DNA of 30,251 nucleotides, taken from Syntrophaceae bacterium UBA6252 (GTDB lineage: Bacteria > Desulfobacterota > Syntrophia > Syntrophales > UBA6807). Shown piece by piece: positions 23,596-30,251 of this stretch. The first letter of the stretch is position 1. Each line of letters starts with the position of its first letter. The translations under genes were made by a program, and so were the position numbers. A model generated the notes under the pieces. It saw nothing but the letters and a program-made list of their open reading frames with translations, searched no databases and was not told the origin of the DNA. The DNA lies in the NCBI GenBank assembly GCA_002441265.1, contig DJVQ01000024.1, positions 1-30,251 on the forward strand, written 5' to 3'.

Positions 23596-24205
23596 TCAAT
23601 GCAGGCGATTGCCGCCGTCGACATCGAGAACGGCACCGGTCGTAAAGGTATTGCGGATGAGAAAGCGCAACGCCTCCGCGATTTCGGCGGGACGTCCCAC
23701 CCGGCCCACCGGAACTTGGCTGCCCATTTGCTGAAAAAACCTCTCTTTCTCCTCCCCCGTCATCCAGTCATACATCGGCGTATCAACCAGGCCCGGCGAA
23801 AGAATGTTGACACGGATCGGCGCCAGCTCTCTGGCGAGAGTGAACGCCATCGCTTGAATTGCGCCGTTGACCGCCGCCACGCCGGAAGTATTGGGAATGG
23901 CGGAACGGCACGCTCCACCGATTGTGAAAGTGATGGATCCGTCTTTGCGGAGCTGCGGAAGGGCAGCCTGAGCACAAAGAAAATAGCCATAAAATTTATG
24001 GTCGAATGCAGTTCTTAATGCCTCGATTTTGAGGTCGCGAAACGATCCCCAGGCAACCTCTCCGCTGCCGGCAAGGGCAAGATGATCGAACAGCCCGGTA
24101 TGGGCGAAAAAGTCTTTTTACTTCCTGTATTGAGGTATAGGTATCGTTTATATTAATTATGAGAATACGGCAAGGGGTTGATTTAGAATCATGCCGCACG
24201 GTCAT
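23596..24205 (-). pseudogene. Frameshifted and truncated SDR gene remnant
   Basis: Read together, two minus-strand frames rebuild about 190 residues of an SDR. The first frame gives ININDTYTSIQEVK (from about 24169). After an A-rich or T-rich run at about 24107-24120 the protein continues in another frame as DFFAHTGLFDHLALAG, FRDLKIEALRTAFDHKFYG, QAALPQLRKDGSITFTIGG, and then AAVNGAIQAMAFTLAREL, PIRVNILSPGLVDTP and the C-terminal LDVDGGNRLH. One extra A in the run explains the shift. The N-terminal Rossmann motif (about 60 residues) is missing. The protein belongs to the group of SDRs whose Tyr-x3-Lys is replaced (SGVAAVNGA). It is unlikely to be functional. It is convergent with the intact SDR and much more GC-rich, so it is not a duplicate of it. 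Confidence 0.75.
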
Positions 24206-24547
24206 GCATCAGGATAGTTCTTCCGCTGCAACGGATTGGCGGTCAATCGCTTCCGGAACCGGGGAAGGTGACGACCGGCTGCGTTTTGACGTCGGTCCGC
24301 CGCCGCCGGTCCCGGCAGGCTCAATTTATAAAGTCACTGCAAATGGAAACAGACGAAGGAGGAACGTGGTGTTGTCCTTCGGGTAAAGATATATGCGTAC
24401 ATTCTTTCAGTTCAGCGCCTTTCCTGCCGATATATTGACTTTGAAGAACAGGATTTGACGGCGCGGAATCCGGGCCATAGAAACGGAATTTGTCATCAAG
24501 CATGAACGTTGTTCTGACTCGTGGACGAGGGGGAAAAAGGAAAGCGT
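24206..24547. other. Gap between the SDR remnant and the serine hydrolase
   Basis: I find no gene, hairpin or convincing promoter here. Both strands have only short frames without motifs. A TATATTGACTTTG segment near 24430 contains a TTGACT but no good -10. The missing N-terminus of the SDR remnant is not present in this stretch. Confidence 0.5.
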
Positions 24548-26617
24548 ATGAAAATCATCGAGATGGTTCTGGTGAAAATGATCGTCGGCATCTGCGGTAT
24601 CTGTTGCATGTTGTCTCTTGGGGGCTGCAGCTCCGATTCGTTCTCTTACAGTGCAACGATTGCGGAAGGACGGGCTGCGGCGGCGGAAACCATCGAAAAG
24701 ACCGGCGCGTCATCCATTTCACTGGCTCTTGTCGAAGGGGATAGAGTGGTGTGGGCGGAGGCTTTCGGTCTGGCGGACAAGGAGTCGGCGACCGCCCCCG
24801 GACCGGAGACCATGTACTGCATCGGCTCGACCAGCAAGATGCTCGCCGCGATCGCCGCCATGAAGCTTGTGGATCAGGGACGGATCTCCCTCGATACGCC
24901 GATCGAGAACTACATCCCCTCGTTCAGCATGCTTTCCCCGGAATACGGGCAGGTCACGGTCAGGATGCTGCTCGACCACGCGTCAGGGTTCCCGGGCACC
25001 GACAACCGTAATTCCGAAACATCCTCCCCGCTGCCGTTTGACTTTTCCGCCCAGATCCTGGAAACCCTCGGGACGCAGAGACTCAAGCATCCCCCCGGTT
25101 ATCTCAGCGTCTACTGCAATGACGGCTTCACGATGATCGAGCAGCTCGTTCTGGCGGTTACGGGCAGGAGCTTTGCGCAGTTCGTACAAGATGAGATATT
25201 TGATACGCTTGGCATGAATCACAGCCGGTATCCCCTGGACTATTTCCCGGACGGAAGCTATGCGAAAAGGTACGATGAGGAAGACGCGGCCATGCCGCAG
25301 ATGTTCCTGAACGCTTTCGCCTCCGGCGGGCTGTACAGCACACCGTCCGATATGGCGAAGGTTGCCATGATGCTGATCGGAGGCGGAAAACTCGGAAACG
25401 TGCGCCTCCTTTCTCAAGAGGCCGTTGCCGCAATGGGCGTCGACCAGACCCTGGAGAGTTTCAATCCCGTAAAGGCATATTCGACAAGCTATGGCCTTGG
25501 CTGGGACACGGTGTGCCAGCCGGGACTGGGAGCCGTCGATGTGCTGGGCTGGCAGAAGGGGGGAGACGTCACCAAGTACGGCTCCGTCATGACCATCGCG
25601 CCGGAGGAAGGATTGGCGGTTGTCGTCATGGGGGCTTCCGGCAGTTTCACTTCAGGCAGCGCCACCACGATTGCGGAGCGGGTCCTTTTGAGGGCGCTCG
25701 TGGAAAAAGGGTGGATTCCGGCGATGCCGTCTCCGCTGAAGCTTTCGCCCGGCCCGGAGAAGACGCCTACGGAGGATCTTCTCGATTCGGTGAGGGGCTA
25801 TTATGCGAACAACAGCGTCTTCCTCCGGGTGTCCAGTCAATCCGGTTCCTTGAATGTCGACAAGTATGACACCGGTTCAAACGGCTGGGAGACACTGCTG
25901 GCGGATCTGAAACTGCGTGATGATGATCGTTTTACCAGCGACGAAAATCCTTCCCAGTCCGTTTCATTCATATCCGCCGAGGAAAGGATGTACATGGTTC
26001 TTCATTATCTCGGGGGGTACGGCCATTATCAGGATCTTACGATACAATGTGAGAAGCTTGTCACTCCTGCGGGAGTGCCGGCCACGTGGAGCGGCCGGCT
26101 GGGCAGGAAATGGCTGATGACCAATGAACATCCCGATTCGGACACATGGAGCACCCCCGTCATGGCGTTGCTGGTTGTCGACAACCTGTTTTTTGCCGAC
26201 TGGCTCGGACTGGAAGTTGTGAATCCGTTTTTCAGCGATGACCGGGCGGGCATGATGCTGCTGATTCCTCAAATGAACGGAAGGGACCTGAATGATGTGG
26301 TCATCGAAAACCGCGATGGCGGGGAATGGATCCGCTTCGGGAGCTATCTCTTTCGCCCTCGTGAAACAGTCGTTGTGCTGAGCGACGGAGACAATGCCGT
26401 GGAAATCGGCGCGGAAGGATCAGCGGAATGGCGGGCGATCGATGCCGCCGGAACGAAATCGGTGACGATCGCTCCCGCCGCCCCGGATGGCCGCTGGAAA
26501 CTATACAACAATGATCTCAAGCGGATTGAATCGGGAGAGGGGGCGGAAAGCGTAACGCTTTCCGGCGGAAGGTATTACCTGCTTTTATTCAGTGATGCAG
26601 GAGTGCATGTGGAGTGA
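24548..26617 (+). CDS. Lipoprotein serine hydrolase, beta-lactamase/DD-peptidase fold
   Basis: This 689-residue protein starts at the ATG at 24548 (AAGGA upstream), where a lipoprotein signal begins: KIIEMVLVKMIVG, then lipobox SLGGC with Cys near residue 26. A GTG at 24521 is less likely. Residues about 45-400 form a class C beta-lactamase-like domain with Ser94-x-x-Lys97 (STSK), Tyr189-x-Asn191 (YCN) and a third-motif candidate Lys337-Gly-Gly (QKGGD) where KTG or HxG is usual. About 290 further residues are mainly beta and resemble no domain I know. Such proteins include esterases, D-aminopeptidases and peptidoglycan-editing enzymes. A role in antibiotic resistance is not implied. The gene stands alone, 30 bases from the convergent dehydrogenase. 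Confidence 0.85.
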   Translation: MKIIEMVLVKMIVGICGICCMLSLGGCSSDSFSYSATIAEGRAAAAETIEKTGASSISLALVEGDRVVWAEAFGLADKESATAPGPETMYCIGSTSKMLAAIAAMKLVDQGRISLDTPIENYIPSFSMLSPEYGQVTVRMLLDHASGFPGTDNRNSETSSPLPFDFSAQILETLGTQRLKHPPGYLSVYCNDGFTMIEQLVLAVTGRSFAQFVQDEIFDTLGMNHSRYPLDYFPDGSYAKRYDEEDAAMPQMFLNAFASGGLYSTPSDMAKVAMMLIGGGKLGNVRLLSQEAVAAMGVDQTLESFNPVKAYSTSYGLGWDTVCQPGLGAVDVLGWQKGGDVTKYGSVMTIAPEEGLAVVVMGASGSFTSGSATTIAERVLLRALVEKGWIPAMPSPLKLSPGPEKTPTEDLLDSVRGYYANNSVFLRVSSQSGSLNVDKYDTGSNGWETLLADLKLRDDDRFTSDENPSQSVSFISAEERMYMVLHYLGGYGHYQDLTIQCEKLVTPAGVPATWSGRLGRKWLMTNEHPDSDTWSTPVMALLVVDNLFFADWLGLEVVNPFFSDDRAGMMLLIPQMNGRDLNDVVIENRDGGEWIRFGSYLFRPRETVVVLSDGDNAVEIGAEGSAEWRAIDAAGTKSVTIAPAAPDGRWKLYNNDLKRIESGEGAESVTLSGGRYYLLLFSDAGVHVE

Positions 26618-26647
26618 AGGTGATCCGGAGTCGATTTTGACGTTTTT

Positions 26648-27676
26648 CTATCCGTCGGCGGATCGGTCGTGCGGCTTGATGATGACCTTGACCGACTCCC
26701 GGCCGTCCGACACCAGCCGGAAGCCCTGGGCGATGTCGTCCAGGGCGAGGCGGTGCGTGATGAGATCGTCCACGACAATGTCACCGGATTCGATCAGACG
26801 CATCGCCTCGGCGATGTCGGGAGGCCCGCAATAATAGGATGTGAGGATGGTGATTTCCTTCATCCAGAAATCGTTGACGGGGACCACGACATTTTTATCG
26901 GGTCCCGGCACGGCGAACAGCACGATCACGCCGCCCTTGTCCACGCATTTCCACGTCTGCTCCAGGGCCTGCTGCGCCGCCGTGCATAATAATACGACAT
27001 CCGCCTTCTTGCCGGTTTCCGCAATCAACCGGCCAGCCACGTCGTCCGCGGCGTCGATGACGAGATCGGCGCCCGACCGGGTGGCGTAGTCCAGTTTCGT
27101 TCGATTGACATCCACCGCGGTGACGTTGCATCCTTTCGCTTTGGCCAGCTTCACGTGCAGCAATCCGGCCATGCCGCAGCCGATCACCATCACGGAGTCT
27201 TCTTTTTTGATCCCGGCCAGCCGCTGGGCCCGGACCACGCAGGCCAGCGGTTCGATGAACGTGCCTTGATCGTACGTGACGGTTTCCGGCAGCAGGTAGG
27301 TTCCGTTTTCCACCAGTGCCGGGGGAACCAGAATGTATTCGGCAAAGCCGCCGGGCAGCCGTTCCTTGACTTCCGTGCATTGAGGGAAGTGGCCCCTTAC
27401 GCAGTAGAAACATTTCCCGCAGGGTACCTTCGGAGCGATGAACACCCTGTCGCCCGGTTTGAATCCTTTTACGGAACCGCCGACGGCCACGACCTCGGCG
27501 CCAACCTCATGCCCCTGCACCAGCGGCGCTCGCGGAAGCCGGTACCATTCGACGATGTCGCTGCCGCAGATGCCGCAGGAAATCACCTTGACCAGCATTT
27601 CGCCGGGGCCGGGCGCCGGCGTCGGCACTTCCTCGATCCGGATGTCCCGATTGTTGTACCAGTAGGAGACTTTCAT
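26648..27676 (-). CDS. Zinc-dependent alcohol/polyol dehydrogenase (MDR family)
   Basis: This is a 342-residue medium-chain dehydrogenase. Catalytic zinc ligands are Cys37, His56-Glu57 and Glu142 (EPLACV). The structural zinc site has the full set Cys86, Cys89, Cys92 and Cys100. The Rossmann motif GCGMAG (166-171) and an Asp at the end of strand 2 (AVDVNRTK) indicate NAD rather than NADP. Overall it resembles sorbitol/threonine/2,3-butanediol dehydrogenases acting on vicinal hydroxyls, but I cannot name the substrate. Its ATG overlaps the stop of the LsrF-like gene by ATGA, so it is the second gene of a two-gene unit. A link with a phosphorylated pentane-dione or a related sugar-like compound is an inference from this coupling. 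Confidence 0.92.
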   Translation of the reverse strand: MKVSYWYNNRDIRIEEVPTPAPGPGEMLVKVISCGICGSDIVEWYRLPRAPLVQGHEVGAEVVAVGGSVKGFKPGDRVFIAPKVPCGKCFYCVRGHFPQCTEVKERLPGGFAEYILVPPALVENGTYLLPETVTYDQGTFIEPLACVVRAQRLAGIKKEDSVMVIGCGMAGLLHVKLAKAKGCNVTAVDVNRTKLDYATRSGADLVIDAADDVAGRLIAETGKKADVVLLCTAAQQALEQTWKCVDKGGVIVLFAVPGPDKNVVVPVNDFWMKEITILTSYYCGPPDIAEAMRLIESGDIVVDDLITHRLALDDIAQGFRLVSDGRESVKVIIKPHDRSADG

Positions 27677-28554
27677 TTTTCTCTTTTCAAGGTATTGTAG
27701 AGATCGAAAGCCCGGGCCGGAGTTTCGTTGTCATGGACGACGGCCCTCACGGCCTTGATCATGGCGACCGGCGCGTCCGACTGGAAAATGTTGCGTCCCA
27801 TGTCCACGCCTGAGGCGCCTTGCTGCACGGCGTTGTAGGCCATGGTCAGCGCTTCTTTCTCCGGTATTTTCTTGCCGCCCGCCATGACGATCGGCACGGG
27901 ACAGGATGCGGTGACGGTCTCGAAATCCTTCTCGACATAATAAGTCTTGATGTAATGGGCGCCAAGCTCCGCGCAGATCCGGCAGGCGAGCCGGAAGTAC
28001 TGCGCGTCGCGGGCCATGTCCTTTCCCACCGCGGTCACGGCCAAGGTCGGAATGCCGTAACGGTTGCCGATGTCCACCATCCGGGTCATGTTGATGATGG
28101 ACTGTTTTTCGTATTCGCCGCCGATGAATACCTGAACGGCCATGGCGCAAACGTTCAGGCGGATGGATTCTTCAATGTCGACGGCGATGTCCTCGTTGGA
28201 CAGCTCCTTGAGAATGCTGGCGCCGCCGGAAACCCGAAGAACGATGGACCTGGAAGTGGAAGGCGGTACGACGGTGCGCAGAATTCCCCGGGTCAGCATC
28301 AGGGTGTCCGCATAAGGGACCAGGGGAAGAATGTTGATATCGACCCGTTCCAGGCCGGTGGTCGGTCCCTGAAAATATCCGTGATCGATGGCCAGCATGA
28401 CCGTCCGGCCCGATGCAGGACTGAAGATCCGCGCCAGCCTGTTTTTTATTCCCCAATCCAGCGAACCCGAACCTTTGAGGAAAAATCCCTCCGTCTGCTG
28501 CGGTCTGTCCGTATAAAACAATTTGGCTTCCTTGATTCCATCGGCATCCGGCAT
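27673..28554 (-). CDS. lsrF: LsrF-like class I aldolase/thiolase (AI-2 degradation family)
   Basis: In enteric bacteria LsrF transfers the acetyl group of phosphorylated autoinducer-2 derivative (3-hydroxy-5-phosphonooxypentane-2,4-dione) to CoA. This 293-residue protein shares long stretches of the LsrF pattern: LDWGIKNRLARIF, DHGYFQGPTTGLERVDIN, TRGILRTVVPP, GAHYIKTYYVEKDFE, GGKKIPEKEAL and GASGVDMGRNIFQSD. The Schiff-base lysine is Lys203 (IKTYY) when translation starts at the ATG at 28554, the numbering of the E. coli enzyme as I remember it. That ATG also has AAGGAG 10 bases upstream. An ATG at 28563 and a TTG at 28575 are alternatives. No lsrK, lsrR, lsrB, lsrG or lsr transporter gene is present, so the substrate could be another phospho-ketose; the wider family includes class I FBP aldolases and aminodideoxyheptulosonate synthase. 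Confidence 0.85.
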   Translation of the reverse strand: MPDADGIKEAKLFYTDRPQQTEGFFLKGSGSLDWGIKNRLARIFSPASGRTVMLAIDHGYFQGPTTGLERVDINILPLVPYADTLMLTRGILRTVVPPSTSRSIVLRVSGGASILKELSNEDIAVDIEESIRLNVCAMAVQVFIGGEYEKQSIINMTRMVDIGNRYGIPTLAVTAVGKDMARDAQYFRLACRICAELGAHYIKTYYVEKDFETVTASCPVPIVMAGGKKIPEKEALTMAYNAVQQGASGVDMGRNIFQSDAPVAMIKAVRAVVHDNETPARAFDLYNTLKREK

Positions 28555-28575
28555 CGGTTGCATTCTCCTTTCCAA

Positions 28576-29184
28576 ATGGGCTGATGTTATTTTAATTCGG
28601 GATCGAACGGGATTACCCGGTTCACATGTTTTTTGATGCGTCTCTCATAAAAGGCCGTTTTCAGGCCATGGACCTTATTTGAAGCACAAATTCATGTTCT
28701 TTGCCATGGGCACCCGTTTTTGCATCCCTGTCCCGGGAAGTTTCTCCCGCGCCCCAAAGGTCCTTGAATTGATTCCGGGTTCCACCTTGAAAGAACGGCG
28801 AAGGGCTTACGATCAATATACCCGCTTGTTTCTCCTCGATCTTTCGGCCAATCCTACTTCAATTCAGCGACAATGAAAAGAGGCAATCGCCTTTTTGCAT
28901 CGGCACGGTCGGGATTTGATTCGTGATTCGGGGCCGGGCCCGGGCCCGGGCGACCTGTTCAGTCCTCCCGGTCCATCTGTCATAAGAGGGCGATTTCAAG
29001 CTCCGTGCGCATCCTTTCAGACCCGGGACCGCCGTCGCGGGATTCGACCGGTTCCCGAAGGGTGCGCAAATTCATGCCGTCCAGGGGTCATATTTGGCAC
29101 CCTCCGTGTCAGAACCCTCTGGTTCCCGATGCCGCCAGGGCCGGCAGGAATGTGCCGCCGTGAACATCCCGGGGGAAAAATGTC
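28576..29184. other. Gene-free intergenic region with a GGGCCC tandem
   Basis: There is no recognisable gene on either strand; short frames here (such as 28679-28876 and 28895-29188) have no motifs or proper starts. At 28931-28951 a 21-base run alternates GGGCC and CGGG and is self-complementary in several registers. No lsrF promoter could be identified with confidence. Confidence 0.55.
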
Positions 29185-29213
29185 TTGACAAATGAGGAGA
29201 GTTTCAATAAGGT
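29185..29213 (+). promoter_or_regulatory. Possible sigma-70 promoter upstream of the PAS/AAA+ gene
   Basis: A perfect TTGACA (29185-29190) is followed after 17 bases by TAAGGT (29208-29213, three of six). It precedes the repeat and the regulator gene by about 370 bases, so the repeat would lie in the 5' leader if this promoter serves the regulator. Confidence 0.35.
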
Positions 29214-29334
29214 CCTAATTTACCTACTAAATATACGTGCAGAATTGGGCACCGAGCCTCCACGGTGATGCATGTAGTTAGTTTTGACAAACGTGTAAAA
29301 AAGCCAAATCAATGCTTTATCGAACGGCAAAGTA

Positions 29335-29456
29335 AAAAGCTCCATAGGCAAGGCGCCCGAATCCCGACGAATGAGACGTACTTATGGTACGTCGCAGTGA
29401 GGAGGGAACAAGGGCAACACAGCATATGGACTTTTTACGAAGCCGTCATTTTTGGT
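29335..29456 (+). repeat. Right copy of the dispersed hairpin repeat
   Basis: 29375-29448 matches 1-74 without gaps (65 of 74). The perfect 7-bp stem GACGTAC/GTACGTC (29375-29381 with 29387-29393, loop TTATG) corresponds to GGCGTAC/GTACGCC in the left copy, so both members of one base pair changed together. The element probably begins about 35-40 bases upstream (AAGGCGCCCGAATCCCGACG). A 110-codon frame at 29265-29597 runs through it, but it ends inside the next gene, has no recognisable motif outside the repeat and no ribosome-binding site, so I treat it as repeat-derived rather than a gene. Confidence 0.75.
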
Positions 29457-29581
29457 TCAGATCCCAGTACAACACCCAATTCCCGGTCATCACGCCGTTC
29501 CATTATTTATGTCCATCAATTAATCCGAGATTCTGATAAGATTACAGAAGACTTGCGTCAAGGGCTTCGGGAGGATTTCTC

Positions 29582-30251
29582 ATGCCTCGAATTCTGAGTG
29601 AGACAGAGCTTAAGAAGTTGTCACTCGAGGCCGAAAGGGAGACCCGTCTCCGCAAGATGGCCGAGGATGACATGAGCGGGCTGGGTTCCCACTACAGCGC
29701 GTTCATTCACAGCTTCCCGGAGGGCATTTACCGGACGGAGCATATCCCCCCCGTTCCCACGGATCTTCCCGAAGAGGAACAACTGCACGCAATCTTCAAC
29801 AACGGAATCGTGGCGGATTGCAACGACAGCCTGGCCCGGATGTACGGGTATGAGAAGGGGGAGATGATCCGGGGAGTCAAGCTGACGGAATGGACGAACA
29901 TCCAGGATCCCTATATCCGGAAGGTCTATCTCAACATCATCCGGTCGGGATATCGACTGGCGGACTTTGAGACGCGCGAGAGAGACCGGAACGGAAGGAT
30001 GCACTATTTCCTCAACAGCGTGGTCGGGATCGTGGAAAACGGGATGATTCTGCGTACCTGGGGCACCCAGCGCGACATCACCGAACGCAAGGAAATGGAA
30101 AAGAGCCTGAGGAAGGCGCTTGCGGAACTCAGAATATTGAAGAAACGCGTCGAGCAGGAGAGTTCCTTCCTCCAGGAGGAACTCAGGGGCACGCACAACT
30201 TCGAGGAGATCATCGGCGAGAGCATGGCGCTGAAACAGGCCCTGTACAAGA
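29582..30251 (+). CDS. PAS-domain sigma-54-dependent transcriptional activator (partial)
   Basis: The frame is open from the ATG at 29582 (GGGAGG 8 bases upstream) to the right edge, 223 residues so far. Residues about 1-30 form a charged helix. A PAS domain covers about 70-160 (HAIFNNGIVADCNDSLARMYGYE ... GTQRDITERKEMEKSL), with a less clear stretch before it. A coiled coil follows (KALAELRILKKRVEQESSFLQEEL). Then FEEIIGESMALKQALYK is the start of a sigma-54-interaction AAA+ domain of the NtrC/FhlA type. No receiver domain is present, so it senses a signal through PAS rather than by phosphotransfer, and the C-terminal HTH is expected beyond the window. The gene lies after a repeat copy and is in the backbone GC range. 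Confidence 0.85.
   Translation, partial: MPRILSETELKKLSLEAERETRLRKMAEDDMSGLGSHYSAFIHSFPEGIYRTEHIPPVPTDLPEEEQLHAIFNNGIVADCNDSLARMYGYEKGEMIRGVKLTEWTNIQDPYIRKVYLNIIRSGYRLADFETRERDRNGRMHYFLNSVVGIVENGMILRTWGTQRDITERKEMEKSLRKALAELRILKKRVEQESSFLQEELRGTHNFEEIIGESMALKQALYK

Noticed and set aside
24548..26617. Antibiotic-resistance beta-lactamase
   Set aside because: The fold is shared with esterases and peptidases, the third motif is atypical and a large extra C-terminal half is present, so resistance cannot be claimed.
28931..28951. GGGCCC-rich run as a possible terminator or operator
   Set aside because: It is self-complementary by composition alone, lacks a U-run and has no gene positioned to use it.
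29265..29597. 110-codon frame across the right repeat
   Set aside because: The central part is the repeat itself, it overlaps the start of the PAS/AAA+ gene, and there is no ribosome-binding site.

Overview
This is a GC-rich bacterial window whose backbone gene content suggests a Gram-negative anaerobe of the Desulfobacterota (former Deltaproteobacteria, perhaps Syntrophia-like). The clues are a complete branched-chain amino-acid (liv) ABC operon, an Era/Der/RNase III/MtaB/MnmA cluster, the tig-clpP-clpX-lon block, the tail of an IPTL-CTERM sorting signal, and a PAS/sigma-54-type activator. The phylum is an inference; no marker in the window fixes it.

Region 1 (1-4.9 kb, minus strand) is a livK-livH-livM-livG-livF operon with very tight spacing. 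A perfect 12-bp hairpin lies between livK and livH. A repeat copy lies beyond livF at the left edge of the window.

Region 2 (4.9-11.5 kb, minus strand) reads mnmA-mtaB-rnc-radical SAM protein-era-der. These are two tRNA-modification enzymes, an RNA-processing nuclease, two ribosome-assembly GTPases and one radical SAM enzyme of unknown substrate, with several ATGA or longer overlaps.

Region 3 (11.5-17.9 kb, plus strand) starts with tRNA-Leu(UAG). Trigger factor, ClpP, ClpX and Lon follow as one proteostasis cluster, then tRNA-Val(UAC), tRNA-Asp(GUC) and a strong intrinsic terminator.

Region 4 (17.9-29.5 kb) is accessory in character. Genes are sparse and in mixed orientation, base composition is variable (one short-chain dehydrogenase is clearly AT-rich), intergenic gaps are long, and there are at least two gene remnants: an IPTL-CTERM tail and a frameshifted SDR. 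It also carries an exported protein with four tandem ~100-residue repeats, an aldo/keto reductase, a lipoprotein serine hydrolase of the beta-lactamase/DD-peptidase fold, and a translationally coupled pair made of an LsrF-type aldolase/thiolase and a zinc alcohol dehydrogenase. The region begins right after the tRNA-Val/tRNA-Asp pair, a common place for integration.

Region 5 (29.3-30.25 kb) holds a second copy of the left-edge repeat. It is followed by the start of a PAS-domain sigma-54-dependent activator that runs off the right edge.

The least explained items are the two repeat copies, whose hairpin stem shows a compensatory base change; the LsrF/dehydrogenase pair without other lsr genes; and the four-repeat exported protein. 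I did not find a convincing wholly new multi-gene system.
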